From Thalassococcus profundi (GTDB lineage: Bacteria; Pseudomonadota; Alphaproteobacteria; Rhodobacterales; Rhodobacteraceae), in the NCBI RefSeq assembly GCF_003344785.1, contig NZ_QPMK01000003.1, forward strand, positions 49 through 44,875: a stretch of 44,827 nt of DNA. Direction: 5' to 3'. The notes beneath the pieces are model-generated. The model saw nothing but the letters and a program-made list of their open reading frames with translations, was not told where the DNA came from and did not search any database. The position numbers and the translations under genes were made by a program. Shown here one piece after another: positions 26,675 through 35,283 of the stretch; position 1 is the first letter of the stretch; the number at the start of each line of letters is the position of its first letter.

Positions 26675-27534
26675 GCCGACCGGACCCCGCCCCGTCGAAG
26701 CTGCGCTATCGCCTGCAGCGGGTGATGCTGACGCCGGCCTACCGGCTGCTGCTGCGGGTGGGCCTGCCCTTTGCGGTGGCCTTTGGCGGCGCGACCTGGT
26801 GGTTCTCGATCCCGGAAAATCGCGACGCTTTCCACGGAGTCATTGCCGATGCCCGCGCGGCCATCGAGCAGCGCCCCGAATTCATGGTCAAGCTGATGGC
26901 CGTCGACGGCGCGAGCGAAAGCGTCTCGGCCGATATTCGCACGGTTCTGCCGGTGCGGTTCCCGGTGTCGTCCTTCGACCTCGACCTCGATGCGATGCGC
27001 GCGAAGGTCGTGGCGCTGGACGCGGTGGAGAGCGCGCGGCTGCGCATCCGGCAGGGCGGGGTGCTGCAGGTCGAAGTGACCGAACGCGTACCGGCGGCGC
27101 TTTGGCGGACCTCCGAAGGGCTTTTGATGCTGGACAAGGGCGGCGTCTACGTCGGCCCCGCCACCGCGCGCGGCGATTACCCGGACCTGCCGGTGATCGC
27201 GGGCCGGGGGGCGGATGGGCATGTGGCCGAAGCCCGTGCGTTGCTGGAAGCGGCGCGGCCGCTCTGGCCGCGGTTGCGGGGATTCGTACGGGTCGGTGCG
27301 CGGCGCTGGGACGTGGTGCTGGACCGCCAGCAGCGCATCCAGCTGCCCGAGGAGGGCGCTGTGCTGGCGCTCGAGCGGGCGATTGCGATGGACCAGGCGG
27401 TAGACATGCTGGCCCGCGACCTGGCGACGGTCGACCTGCGGCTGCCGCAGCGTCCGACGCTGCGGATGAACGGCCACGCGGTGCAGGAATGGTGGCGGAT
27501 CACGTCGATCGAGGTAGGGAACAGAACGGAATGA
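26662..27534 (+). CDS. ftsQ: Cell division protein FtsQ
   Basis: About 290 residues from the GTG with GGAGG upstream, 13 bases inside ddl. It has a short cytoplasmic tail, one membrane helix (about 29-48), and a periplasmic POTRA domain (about 67-140). The following beta domain includes VEVTERVPAALWRT and LLMLDKGGVYVG, typical of FtsQ/DivIB. FtsQ recruits FtsL/FtsB to the divisome. Its stop overlaps the ftsA start (ATGA). Confidence 0.94.
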   Translation: MQQVSRPDPAPSKLRYRLQRVMLTPAYRLLLRVGLPFAVAFGGATWWFSIPENRDAFHGVIADARAAIEQRPEFMVKLMAVDGASESVSADIRTVLPVRFPVSSFDLDLDAMRAKVVALDAVESARLRIRQGGVLQVEVTERVPAALWRTSEGLLMLDKGGVYVGPATARGDYPDLPVIAGRGADGHVAEARALLEAARPLWPRLRGFVRVGARRWDVVLDRQQRIQLPEEGAVLALERAIAMDQAVDMLARDLATVDLRLPQRPTLRMNGHAVQEWWRITSIEVGNRTE

Positions 27535-28865
27535 TCGAACTATATGAATCCCAGCGGGCCATGCGCAACATGCGCAAGGTGGCGATGCAAAGGGGCGTGA
27601 TCGCGATCCTTGACGTGGGCAGTTCCAAGATCGCCTGCCTGGTGCTGAGGTTTGACGGCACCGACCGCAGCCTCGAAACCGACGGCATCGGGTCGCTGGC
27701 CGGGCAATCCGGGTTCCGGGTGATCGGGGCGGCGACGACACGGTCGCGCGGCGTGCATTTCGGCGAGATCGACGCCATGGGCGAAACCGAGCGCGCCATT
27801 CGCACCGCGGTGCAGGCGGCGCAGAAGATGGCGCAGGTCCGGGTGGATCACGTCATCGCCTGTTTCTCGGGGGCCGAGCCGCGCAGCTACGGGCTGGAGG
27901 GCAAGGTCGATATCGCCGACACGATGGTCAGCGAGCAGGACATCGCCCGGGTGCTGAGCGCCTGCGACGTGCCGGATTTCAGTCCGGGGCGCGAGGTGTT
28001 GCATGCGCAGCCGGTGAACTTTGCGCTGGACCACCGGTCGGGCCTTGCCGATCCGCGTGGACAGATCGGGCAGACCCTGAGCACCGACATGCACATGCTG
28101 ACGGTCGATGCCATGGCGATCCAGAACCTCGCACATTGCGTGAAGCGCTGCGACCTGGAACTGGCCGGTATCGCAAGTTCCGCCTATGCCAGCGGCATCT
28201 CGTCGCTTGTCGAGGATGAGCAGGAGCTGGGCGCGGCCTGCATCGACCTGGGCGGCGGCGCGACCGGTGTGTCGATCTTCATGAAAAAGCACATGATCTA
28301 TGCGGACAGTGTGCGGATGGGCGGCGATCACGTCACCGGCGACATTTCCATGGGGCTGTCGGTGCCGATGGCCACAGCCGAGCGGATCAAGACCTTTTAC
28401 GGCGGAGTCGTCGCCACCGGCATGGATGACCGCGAGATGATCGAGATCGGCGGCGACACCGGCGACTGGCATCACGACCGTCGTACGGTCAGCCGCGCCG
28501 AGCTGATCGGTATCATGCGGCCGCGGGTCGAGGAAATCCTCGAAGAGGTGCGCGCGCGGCTCGACGTGGCCGGTTTCGAACACCTGCCCAGCCAGCAGAT
28601 CGTTCTGACCGGTGGCGGCAGCCAGATTCCGGGGCTGGACGGGCTGGCGTCGAAAATCCTTGGACAACAGGTGCGACTCGGTCGGCCGCTGCGGGTGCAC
28701 GGGCTGCCGCAGGCGGCCACCGGACCGGGATTCGCAAGCGCGGTCGGGCTGTGTCTTTTCGCCGCTCACCCGCAGGATGAGTGGTGGGATTTCGAAATTC
28801 CGGTCGAACGCTACGCCGGCAGATCGATTATGAAAGCGGTAAAATGGTTTCGTGACAACTGGTAA
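27531..28865 (+). CDS. ftsA: Cell division protein FtsA
   Basis: A 444-residue actin-like ATPase. The phosphate-1 motif IAILDVGSSKIACLV lies near residue 24, the 1C domain follows, and the phosphate-2 region is CIDLGGGATGVSIF near 235. The adenosine motif is VLTGGGSQIPGLDGLA near 359. The end (RSIMKAVKWFRDNW) is an amphipathic, basic-aromatic helix of the type that tethers FtsA to the membrane. It anchors FtsZ filaments. A 171-base gap to ftsZ suggests a separate ftsZ promoter. Confidence 0.97.
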   Translation: MIELYESQRAMRNMRKVAMQRGVIAILDVGSSKIACLVLRFDGTDRSLETDGIGSLAGQSGFRVIGAATTRSRGVHFGEIDAMGETERAIRTAVQAAQKMAQVRVDHVIACFSGAEPRSYGLEGKVDIADTMVSEQDIARVLSACDVPDFSPGREVLHAQPVNFALDHRSGLADPRGQIGQTLSTDMHMLTVDAMAIQNLAHCVKRCDLELAGIASSAYASGISSLVEDEQELGAACIDLGGGATGVSIFMKKHMIYADSVRMGGDHVTGDISMGLSVPMATAERIKTFYGGVVATGMDDREMIEIGGDTGDWHHDRRTVSRAELIGIMRPRVEEILEEVRARLDVAGFEHLPSQQIVLTGGGSQIPGLDGLASKILGQQVRLGRPLRVHGLPQAATGPGFASAVGLCLFAAHPQDEWWDFEIPVERYAGRSIMKAVKWFRDNW

Positions 28866-29036
28866 CAACGATATCTTGATGTGTCGGCAATATCCCGCAG
28901 GCGCACGTCAAAAAAATGCCATATATGGTGTTAATCGGACGTTTTTCGCGTGACGAAAAGGGCCGAAATCGTTAATACTGTGCGGGAATAGGTGCATAAA
29001 AGGCCTGAACGGGCCATAACAGCAGGCGGACAGATC
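28866..29036 (+). promoter_or_regulatory. AT-rich ftsA-ftsZ intergenic region, likely ftsZ promoter
   Basis: This is the longest plus-strand gap within the dcw genes. It holds a perfect palindrome CCATATATGG (28919-28928) and a 6-bp hairpin TTTTCG-cgtga-CGAAAA (28943-28959). Two GTTAAT sequences (near 28930 and 28971) resemble half sites of the alphaproteobacterial cell-cycle regulator CtrA (TTAA-N7-TTAA), but no full site is present. AGGCGG precedes the ftsZ start. Promoter position is inferred. Confidence 0.5.
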
Positions 29037-30701
29037 ATGACTTTGAACCTTTCGGTGCCCGGACAAGAAGACTTGAAGCCCCGGATCACGGTGTTTGGCG
29101 TAGGCGGTGCCGGTGGCAACGCGGTCAACAACATGATCGACAAGGAATTGGATGGTGTCGACTTCGTGGTCGCCAACACCGACGCGCAGGCGCTTCAGCA
29201 GTCCAAGTCCACCAGCAAGGTTCAGCTGGGCGTGAAGGTCACCGAAGGTCTTGGCGCAGGCGCACGGGCCTCCGTCGGCGCCGCTGCCGCAGAAGAAAGC
29301 ATCGAACAGATCGTCGATCATCTGGCGGGCGCGCACATGTGCTTTATCACTGCCGGGATGGGCGGCGGCACCGGGACCGGAGCGGCGCCGATCATCGCGC
29401 AGGCCGCGCGGGAGCTGGGCGTGCTGACCGTCGGCGTCGTGACCAAGCCCTTCCAGTTCGAGGGCAACAAGCGGATGAAGCAGGCCGAGGACGGCGTCGA
29501 GGCGCTGCAGAAGGTCGTCGACACGCTGATCATCATTCCGAACCAGAACCTGTTCCGTCTCGCCAACGAGAAGACGACCTTTACCGAGGCCTTCTCGATG
29601 GCCGACGACGTTCTTTACCAGGGCGTCAAGGGCGTGACCGACCTGATGGTGCGTCCGGGCCTCATCAACCTCGACTTCGCCGACGTGCGCGCGGTGATGG
29701 ACGAGATGGGCAAGGCGATGATGGGCACCGGCGAGGCCGACGGCGAGGATCGCGCGATCCAGGCCGCCGAGAAGGCGATCGCCAACCCGCTGCTGGACGA
29801 GATTTCGCTGCGCGGGGCCAAGGGTGTGTTGATCAATATCACCGGCGGGCACGATCTTACGCTGTTCGAGCTGGACGAGGCGGCCAACCGCATCCGCGAG
29901 GAAGTGGACACCGATGCCAACATCATCGTCGGCTCGACCCTCGACGACACGATGGAAGGCCGGATGCGCGTATCGGTCGTGGCCACCGGCATCGACGCGG
30001 TCGACGTGAACACCGAGATTCCGGTGCCGCGCCGGTCCCTGGCACAGCCGCTGCGCCAGGCCGAGGCGCCCGCCGCCGCGATCGAGAAGGCGCCGGAGCC
30101 TGCGCCCGCACCGGTCCAGGAGCGCCCGCAGGTCGCCGCGCGCCGGGCCGAGCCGGAATACGAAGAGGACGAGCCCTCGCTGTTCGAGGGGATGGGCGCC
30201 GAGCGTCATGCCGCGAACGAGCAGATGGAAACCATCTTCGACGATGCGCAGGACGACGCCGCAACCGCCGACGACGGTCTGCCGCCGCCGGCCTACAAGC
30301 CGCAGGTCGCTGCGTTCCAGCCGCGCGAAGAAGAGATCGAAGCCGAGGCCGAGAGCTTTGTCGCGCCGCGCGCACCGGCGCCCGGCACCCCGTCGCCCGA
30401 GGCCCTGGCCCGCTTGCAGCAGGCGGCGTCCCGCGCCCGTCCGCAGCAGCCGCAGGCCGCGGCGCAGCAGCCGCGCGCCGCAGCCCAGCCTGCCCACGAG
30501 GGCGAAAAGCCGCGGTTCGGCATCAACAGCCTGATCAATCGCATGACCGGCCACGGCCAGGAGGCCGCCGCCCCGGCGCCGCGTCGCCAGCAGCCGCCGG
30601 TGCAGGCCCGCCGCCAGCCCGATCCGATGATCGAGCCGGAAGCCGATCCGGATCAGGAACGGATCGAGATCCCCGCCTTCCTGCGGCGTCAGGCCAACTG
30701 A
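29037..30701 (+). CDS. ftsZ: Cell division GTPase FtsZ
   Basis: A 554-residue tubulin homolog. The GTPase core has [15 protein letters not shown] near residue 20, the tubulin signature GGGTGTG near 107-113, and the T7 segment [15 protein letters not shown] near 211. After about residue 325 comes an unusually long linker of more than 200 residues, rich in Pro, Ala, Gln and Glu. The conserved C-terminal peptide [11 protein letters not shown] (about 541-551) binds FtsA and other partners. A long linker is typical of alphaproteobacteria. A strong terminator follows. Confidence 0.98.
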   Translation: MTLNLSVPGQEDLKPRITVFGVGGAGGNAVNNMIDKELDGVDFVVANTDAQALQQSKSTSKVQLGVKVTEGLGAGARASVGAAAAEESIEQIVDHLAGAHMCFITAGMGGGTGTGAAPIIAQAARELGVLTVGVVTKPFQFEGNKRMKQAEDGVEALQKVVDTLIIIPNQNLFRLANEKTTFTEAFSMADDVLYQGVKGVTDLMVRPGLINLDFADVRAVMDEMGKAMMGTGEADGEDRAIQAAEKAIANPLLDEISLRGAKGVLINITGGHDLTLFELDEAANRIREEVDTDANIIVGSTLDDTMEGRMRVSVVATGIDAVDVNTEIPVPRRSLAQPLRQAEAPAAAIEKAPEPAPAPVQERPQVAARRAEPEYEEDEPSLFEGMGAERHAANEQMETIFDDAQDDAATADDGLPPPAYKPQVAAFQPREEEIEAEAESFVAPRAPAPGTPSPEALARLQQAASRARPQQPQAAAQQPRAAAQPAHEGEKPRFGINSLINRMTGHGQEAAAPAPRRQQPPVQARRQPDPMIEPEADPDQERIEIPAFLRRQAN

Positions 30702-30723
30702 GCCCAACCCTTTCGACGACATG

Positions 30724-30755
30724 AAAGCGCCTCCGGAGAGATCCGGGGGCGCTTT
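30724..30755 (+). terminator. Rho-independent-type terminator after ftsZ
   Basis: A 13-bp stem (AAAGCGCCTCCGG with CCGGGGGCGCTTT, one G-T wobble, 6-base loop) ends in CTTTGCG 22 bases after the ftsZ stop. It closes the dcw cluster and separates it from the GTA genes. Because its arms carry A-runs and T-runs it may work in both directions. Confidence 0.85.
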
Positions 30756-30904
30756 GCGTATGTGGTGTTGCGAAGGGTCGCGCCGCACCGTGCGGTGACA
30801 TCAGCCGGCGTTAAGGCTGGCTCCATAGATTGCTTCTCGAAGGCGGGCTGATGCGGCCCATGGCGGGACGGGCGCCCCGGCCAGGCAATACGAGGAGCGA
30901 CGGC
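30756..30904 (+). promoter_or_regulatory. Leader of the GTA gene cluster, probable promoter region
   Basis: About 150 bases lie between the ftsZ terminator and the portal start. They contain a dyad CCGCAC-c-GTGCGG (30783-30795) and an imperfect dyad around 30803-30822 (AGCCGGC/GGCTGGCT). No remnant of a terminase gene could be read in the three forward frames. CGAGGAG upstream of 30905 is the portal ribosome-binding site. If the cluster has its own promoter it should be here; no clear -35/-10 is visible. Confidence 0.45.
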
Positions 30905-32089
30905 ATGGTATTTCAGTTCTTGCGGCAGCAGGCAGCCTCGGCGGAGGTGCCCGAGGCAAAGGCCTCGGCCACCGGGCCGGTGGTGGCGCATCTTTCGACC
31001 GGCCGCGTGGCCTGGTCGGCGCGCGACACCGTGTCGCTGAGCAAGACCGGTTTCATCGGCAATCCGGTGGCATTCCGGGCGGTCAAGCTGATCGCTGAAG
31101 CCGCGGCGGCACTGCCGCTGGTGTTGCAGGATGCCCGGCAGCGCTACGAAACCCATCCGCTGATGCGGCTGGTGCAGCAGCCCAACGCCGGGCAAGGCCG
31201 GGCGGAACTGCTCGAGGCGCTCTATGGCCAGCTGCTCTTGTCCGGCGACGGCTATGTCGAGGCGGTGAGCGGCGAAAGCGGCGTGCCGGTGGAACTGCAT
31301 GTGCTGCGGTCGGACCGGATGCGGCTGGTGCCGGGGCGCGATGGCTGGCCGGTGGCCTATGAATACAGTGTCGGCGGGCGCAAGCACCGGTTCGATGTGA
31401 CCGGAACGGTGTCGCCGATCTGTCACGTGAAAAGCTTTCATCCCCAGGACGACCATTACGGGCTCAGCCCGATGCAGGCGGCGGCGCAAGCGCTGGACGT
31501 CCACAATGCCGCCTCGCGCTGGTCCAAGGGATTGCTGGACAACGCGGCGCGGCCGTCGGGGGCGATCGTCTACCAGTCTGCCGACGGGCAGGGCACCATG
31601 AGCCGGGACCAGTACGAGCGGCTGGTCAGCGAGATGGAGACCCATCACCAGGGCGCGCGCAATGCCGGGCGGCCGATGCTTCTGGAAGGCGGACTGGACT
31701 GGAAACCGATGGGGTTTTCGCCGGCCGACATGGAATTCCAGAAAACCAAGGAAGCGGCGGCGCGCGAGATCGCGGTGGCCTTCGGCGTGCCGCCGATGCT
31801 GCTGGGAATTCCCGGCGAGGCGACATTCGCCAACTACCAGGAGGCGCACCGGGCGTTCTACCGCCTGACGGTCCTGCCGCTGGCGACGCGGGTCACGGCG
31901 CGCCTGGGCGAGTGGTTGTCGGGGCATTTGGGCGAGGCGCTGGAGCTCGGGCCGGATCTCGACAAGGTGCCGGCGCTGGCGGCCGAGCGGGATGCGCAAT
32001 GGGCGCGGATCGCGGGCGCCAATTTCCTGACGGCGGCGGAGAAGCGGGTGCTTCTGGGGCTGCCGGTGCTGGAGGCGGATCATGGGTGA
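30905..32089 (+). CDS. GTA portal protein (g3)
   Basis: A 394-residue HK97-family portal protein. It shows the family run IGNPVAFRAVKLIAEAAAAL near residue 45 and THPLMRLVQQPN near 82. PSGAIVYQS and FGVPPMLLGIPGEATFANYQ (near 295) follow, then a C-terminal helix ending ...LGLPVLEADHG. The length fits R. capsulatus GTA g3. Portals form the dodecameric DNA gate at one capsid vertex. I chose the ATG with CGAGGAG upstream over a TTG at 30830. The terminase that should dock on it is not encoded upstream. Confidence 0.93.
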   Translation: MVFQFLRQQAASAEVPEAKASATGPVVAHLSTGRVAWSARDTVSLSKTGFIGNPVAFRAVKLIAEAAAALPLVLQDARQRYETHPLMRLVQQPNAGQGRAELLEALYGQLLLSGDGYVEAVSGESGVPVELHVLRSDRMRLVPGRDGWPVAYEYSVGGRKHRFDVTGTVSPICHVKSFHPQDDHYGLSPMQAAAQALDVHNAASRWSKGLLDNAARPSGAIVYQSADGQGTMSRDQYERLVSEMETHHQGARNAGRPMLLEGGLDWKPMGFSPADMEFQKTKEAAAREIAVAFGVPPMLLGIPGEATFANYQEAHRAFYRLTVLPLATRVTARLGEWLSGHLGEALELGPDLDKVPALAAERDAQWARIAGANFLTAAEKRVLLGLPVLEADHG

Positions 32090-32309
32090 GCCGCGGCCGG
32101 GATTCGAAGCCTTCGAATGCGCGCCGGGCCTGCGGCTCGAGGCGCATGAACGGGTGAGCGCGGTGATGTTCGAAACCCTGACCGCACGGCTTGACCGGAT
32201 CGAGGCGCTGATGGAGCGGCTGGAGCGGCGGTTGTGGCTCACCGTTTACGGCATCGTCGGGGTGATCCTGGCGCAGGCGCTTCAGAGTGTGTTGGACGTG
32301 GTGCCCTGA
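32082..32309 (+). CDS. GTA small protein g3.5
   Basis: A 75-residue protein overlapping the portal stop by 8 bases. The middle is an amphipathic helix (ETLTARLDRIEALMERLERR) followed by a hydrophobic stretch (LWLTVYGIVGVILAQALQSV) and a short end. Position and size match the small gene between portal and protease in Rhodobacterales GTAs. Its function is not known. The predicted membrane segment is unusual for a virion component. Confidence 0.75.
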   Translation: MGEPRPGFEAFECAPGLRLEAHERVSAVMFETLTARLDRIEALMERLERRLWLTVYGIVGVILAQALQSVLDVVP

Positions 32310-32317
32310 GCGGGGTC

Positions 32318-32419
32318 CAAAATTCCACGGGAATTTTGCCAAGACTTTCCGGGGAAAGTCTTGCGCGGAAAATTCGAATTTTCCGGTCCGTTTTCCTCGA
32401 GGAAAACGTGCCCGAGGGC
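32318..32419 (+). repeat. Array of four tandem palindromic hairpins (plus a short fifth)
   Basis: Four back-to-back inverted repeats fill the g3.5-g4 gap. The first is CAAAATTCC-acg-GGAATTTTG (32318-32338), the second CAAGACTTTCC-gg-GGAAAGTCTTG (32340-32363). The third, 32366-32385, is a perfect palindrome centred on TTCGAA. The fourth, 32389-32408, is a perfect palindrome centred on CTCGAG. A small GCCC-ga-GGGC (32410-32419) follows. The stretch is AT-richer than its surroundings. It may be a mobile hairpin element or an RNA-processing/termination module between head genes. Confidence 0.9.
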
Positions 32420-32436
32420 GGATGAAAGGACGAAAC

Positions 32437-32979
32437 ATGGAACTTGAGCGCAAATTTTGCCCGACGGGCGGCGAGCTGACCGTCAAGGACGGGTTGAAGG
32501 TCGAGGGCTATGCCAGCCTGTTCGGTGCCTGCGACCAGGGTAACGACGTGGTGCATGCCGGGGCCTACGGAGCTTCGCTGAAACGGCTGGGGATCGAAGG
32601 CCGGGCGGTCAAGATGCTGTGGCAGCACGATCCGGCGCAGCCCATCGGCATTTGGGACGAGGTGCGCGAGGATGCGCGCGGCCTGTACGTCAAGGGGCGT
32701 CTGCTCGACAGCGTGGCGCGGGGCCGGGAGGCAGCGGCGCTGATCGCGGCGGGCGCGATCGACGGGCTGTCGATCGGCTATCGCACGGTGCGGGCCACGA
32801 AGAACGACAAGGGCCAGAGGCTCTTGACCGAACTGGAGCTTTGGGAGGTGTCGCTGGTGACCTTCCCGATGCTGCCCAGTGCGCGGGTGGCGGCCAAGGG
32901 CGAGAGCCCGGCGGATGCCGCGCTGCGTGAATTGGCGCAGGCGCTGGAAGGTGCGCGCCGGGAGATGGCGGGCGGCTGA
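32437..32979 (+). CDS. GTA prohead protease (g4)
   Basis: A 180-residue HK97 prohead-protease (U35) family member. The catalytic His is in LWQHDP (H64) and the Ser in GLSIGYRTV (S112), with GYASLFG near residue 24. It would cleave the N-terminal scaffold region of the major capsid protein during head maturation. The start at 32437 has AAAGGAC at the right distance. A longer frame reads back through the upstream palindromes but lacks protein-like character and is not used. Confidence 0.92.
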   Translation: MELERKFCPTGGELTVKDGLKVEGYASLFGACDQGNDVVHAGAYGASLKRLGIEGRAVKMLWQHDPAQPIGIWDEVREDARGLYVKGRLLDSVARGREAAALIAAGAIDGLSIGYRTVRATKNDKGQRLLTELELWEVSLVTFPMLPSARVAAKGESPADAALRELAQALEGARREMAGG

Positions 32980-33012
32980 GGCCGCGGCGCCCCTAACAAC
33001 GGGACCAACTCG

Positions 33013-34188
33013 ATGAGTACAGCCGAGATCCATTCTCGGAACGGGGAAGATTCGTCTCCGTTCACCCGGGTGAGCACCGCCGTGGCGGGACTTGTCTGGG
33101 ATATCAAGGGCCTGCGGGCCGACCTTTACGAAAAGCTTCAACAACAGGAAGAGCGACTGACCATGCTTGATCGGAAATCCGCGACGCGCCCCGCGCTGTC
33201 TGTCTCGGCTGACACCGAGGCGCCTCACCAGAAGGCGTTCAACGCCTACCTGCGCACCGGTGACGATGACGGGATGCGCGGGCTGGAGCTGGAAGGCAAG
33301 GCGCTGAGCACTGCCGTCAACAGCGAGGGCGGCTATCTCGTCGATCCGGTGACCGCGGAAACGGTGAAATCGGTGCTGGCGGCGACTGCCTCGATCCGGG
33401 CCATCGCCAACGTGGTCAACGTCGAGGCGTCGTCCTTCGACGTGCTGATCGACCGCAACGACGCAGGCGCGGGCTGGGCCGACGAAACGACCGCGACGAC
33501 GGAGACCGGGACGCCGACCATCGAGCGCATCTCGATCCCGCTTTACGAGCTCAACGCGCTGCCGAAGGCCAGCCAGCGGCTGCTGGACGACAGCGCCTTC
33601 GACATCGAGGCCTGGCTTGCGGGCCGCATCGCCGACAAGTTCGCCCGTGCCGAGGCGGCGGCCTTTGTCAGCGGCGACGGCGTCGACAAGCCGCGCGGCT
33701 ACCTCGATCACGACACGGTCGACAACGATGTCTGGACCTGGGGCAACATCGGCTACGTGCCCACCGGCGTCGATGGCGGCGTCGGTGACGGCGACGCGAT
33801 CATCGACCTGGTCTATGCGCTGGGGGCGCAGTACCGCGCCGGTGCGACGTTCGTGATGAACTCCAAGACCGCGGGGGCGCTGCGCAAGCTCAAGGATGCG
33901 GACGGCCGTCACCTGTGGTCCGATGGCTTTGCCGCGGGGGAGCCGGCGCGTCTGCTGGGGTATCCGGTGCTGATCGCCGAAGACATGCCGGACATCGCCA
34001 GCGGCGCCGATGCCATCGCCTTTGGCGATTTCGGCAGCGGCTACACGATCGCCGAGCGTCCCGACCTGCGGGTTTTGCGCGATCCGTTCAGCGCCAAGCC
34101 GCATGTGCTGTTCTACGCCACCAAGCGCGTCGGTGGCGACGTCAGCGATTTCGCCGCGATCAAGCTGCTGCGCTGCGCCGTGTCGTAG
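33013..34188 (+). CDS. GTA major capsid protein (g5)
   Basis: A 391-residue HK97-fold capsid protein. The N-terminal about 80 residues contain a coiled coil (KGLRADLYEKLQQQEERLTM) acting as built-in scaffold that the g4 protease would remove. The capsid core follows, including NSEGGYLVDPVTAETV near 97 and GWADETTATTETGTPTIERI near 155. PLYELNALPKASQRLLDDS is near 177. The C-terminal part has LLGYPVLIAEDMPD and FGDFGSGYTIAER. The ribosome-binding site is weak (GGGACCAACTCG). A structured gap follows. Confidence 0.95.
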   Translation: MSTAEIHSRNGEDSSPFTRVSTAVAGLVWDIKGLRADLYEKLQQQEERLTMLDRKSATRPALSVSADTEAPHQKAFNAYLRTGDDDGMRGLELEGKALSTAVNSEGGYLVDPVTAETVKSVLAATASIRAIANVVNVEASSFDVLIDRNDAGAGWADETTATTETGTPTIERISIPLYELNALPKASQRLLDDSAFDIEAWLAGRIADKFARAEAAAFVSGDGVDKPRGYLDHDTVDNDVWTWGNIGYVPTGVDGGVGDGDAIIDLVYALGAQYRAGATFVMNSKTAGALRKLKDADGRHLWSDGFAAGEPARLLGYPVLIAEDMPDIASGADAIAFGDFGSGYTIAERPDLRVLRDPFSAKPHVLFYATKRVGGDVSDFAAIKLLRCAVS

Positions 34189-34202
34189 GCGGGACCGTGA
34201 AC

Positions 34203-34329
34203 ATGGCGGCGGGTTCCTCGGGATCCGCCGTCATGGGGCGCGCACCGAGTGACAGCTTGCGTTGTCTAGCTGCCCCTCCGTCCGAACAACGTGAGAGGTG
34301 CGTGCCCACCTAGGCTCCGTTGTCGGAGC
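34203..34329 (+). repeat. Three hairpins between capsid gene and g6
   Basis: The 166-base g5-g6 gap holds a 10-bp stem (ATGGCGGCGG with CCGCCGTCAT, one G-T wobble, 34203-34234). It also has AGGTG-n6-CACCT (34296-34311) and GCTCCG-ttgt-CGGAGC (34314-34329). None has a T-run. They could stabilise the upstream capsid message or reduce read-through, which would help make capsid protein in excess; this is inference. Confidence 0.5.
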
Positions 34330-34354
34330 GGAGATGGGATTTCGGAGAAGAAAG

Positions 34355-34948
34355 ATGATGTTAGTCGAAGAGACGACGATCCCCGACGCGGCGCTTCCGC
34401 TGGATGTCCTCAAGCGTCACCTGCGGTTGGGAACCGGCTTTGCCGAGGACGATCTGCAGGACCCGGTTCTGATCGCCTTTCTGCGGGCGGCTGTTTCGGC
34501 GATCGAGGTGCGGACTGGCAAGGCGCTGATTTCGCGTGGTTTTCTGCTGACGCTTACGGCCTGGGGCGATCCGTCCGCGCAGGTTCTGCCGCTGGCGCCG
34601 GTCACGGCGATCACCGAGGTCGCGCTGGTGGACCGGCTGGGCGTGTCGCAGGTCGTCGATCCGGCGCACTACTGGCTGGAGCGGGATGCGTCGGCGCCGC
34701 GTCTGCTGCCCACCGGCACCGCCTTGCCGCAGGTGCCCACGGCGGGGGCCGTCGAGGTGCGGTTCGAGGCGGGGTTCGGTGCCGATCTGGGCGACTTGCC
34801 CGCCGATCTCGCGCAGGCGGTGCTGCTGCTGGCGGCGCATTACCACGAGTACCGGGATGAAACCGCCCTGGCGCAGGGCTGCATGCCCTTCGGCGTCTCG
34901 AGCCTGATCGCCCGTTACCAGCCGATGCGCATCGGGTTCGCGTCATGA
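34355..34948 (+). CDS. GTA head-tail connector adaptor (g6)
   Basis: About 197 residues, of the phage head-tail connector family that stacks below the portal. MLVEETTIPDAALPLDVLKR begins the protein and VLIAFLRAAVSAIEVRTGKA follows near residue 41. The helical end includes LPADLAQAVLLLAAHYHEY. GGAG seven bases before the first of two adjacent ATGs sets the start. Its stop overlaps g7 (ATGA). Confidence 0.88.
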   Translation: MMLVEETTIPDAALPLDVLKRHLRLGTGFAEDDLQDPVLIAFLRAAVSAIEVRTGKALISRGFLLTLTAWGDPSAQVLPLAPVTAITEVALVDRLGVSQVVDPAHYWLERDASAPRLLPTGTALPQVPTAGAVEVRFEAGFGADLGDLPADLAQAVLLLAAHYHEYRDETALAQGCMPFGVSSLIARYQPMRIGFAS

Positions 34949-35283
34949 AGCGGCCCGATCTCAGGCACGCGCTGGTTCTGGAGGCGCCCGAGACCAGCCC
35001 CGATGGCGCGGGCGGCTGGACGACCTCCTGGACCGAGATGGGCACCGTCTGGGCGGCGCTGTTGCCGCGCAGCGGGCGCGAGAGTACCGGCGAGGCGGGG
35101 GCGCTTGCTACGGCGAACTACCGCATCGTCGTGCGCGGCGCGCAGCAGGGCCACGGCGCGCGGCCGCAGCCGGGGCAGAGGTTTCGTCTGGGCGTGCGGC
35201 TCTGGGCGATCCAGGCGGTGACCGAGGCAGATGCGCAGGGCCGGTACCTGACCTGCTATGCGCAAGAGGAGGTGGCGGCATGA
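34945..35283 (+). CDS. GTA head closure/stopper protein (g7)
   Basis: A 112-residue protein of the SPP1-gp16-like head-tail joining family. The pattern GAGGWTTSWTEMGTVWAALLP (about residues 20-40), then ...TANYRIVVRG... and GQRFRLGVRLWAIQAVTEAD is characteristic. It would close the head below the adaptor ring. The gene overlaps both neighbours by four bases, showing tight coupling. Confidence 0.87.
   Translation: MKRPDLRHALVLEAPETSPDGAGGWTTSWTEMGTVWAALLPRSGRESTGEAGALATANYRIVVRGAQQGHGARPQPGQRFRLGVRLWAIQAVTEADAQGRYLTCYAQEEVAA

Noticed and set aside
32287-32436. N-terminal extension of the prohead protease reading through the palindrome array
   Set aside because: The added residues come from hairpin arms, and a well-spaced AAAGGAC precedes the ATG at 32437, which gives the normal family N-terminus.
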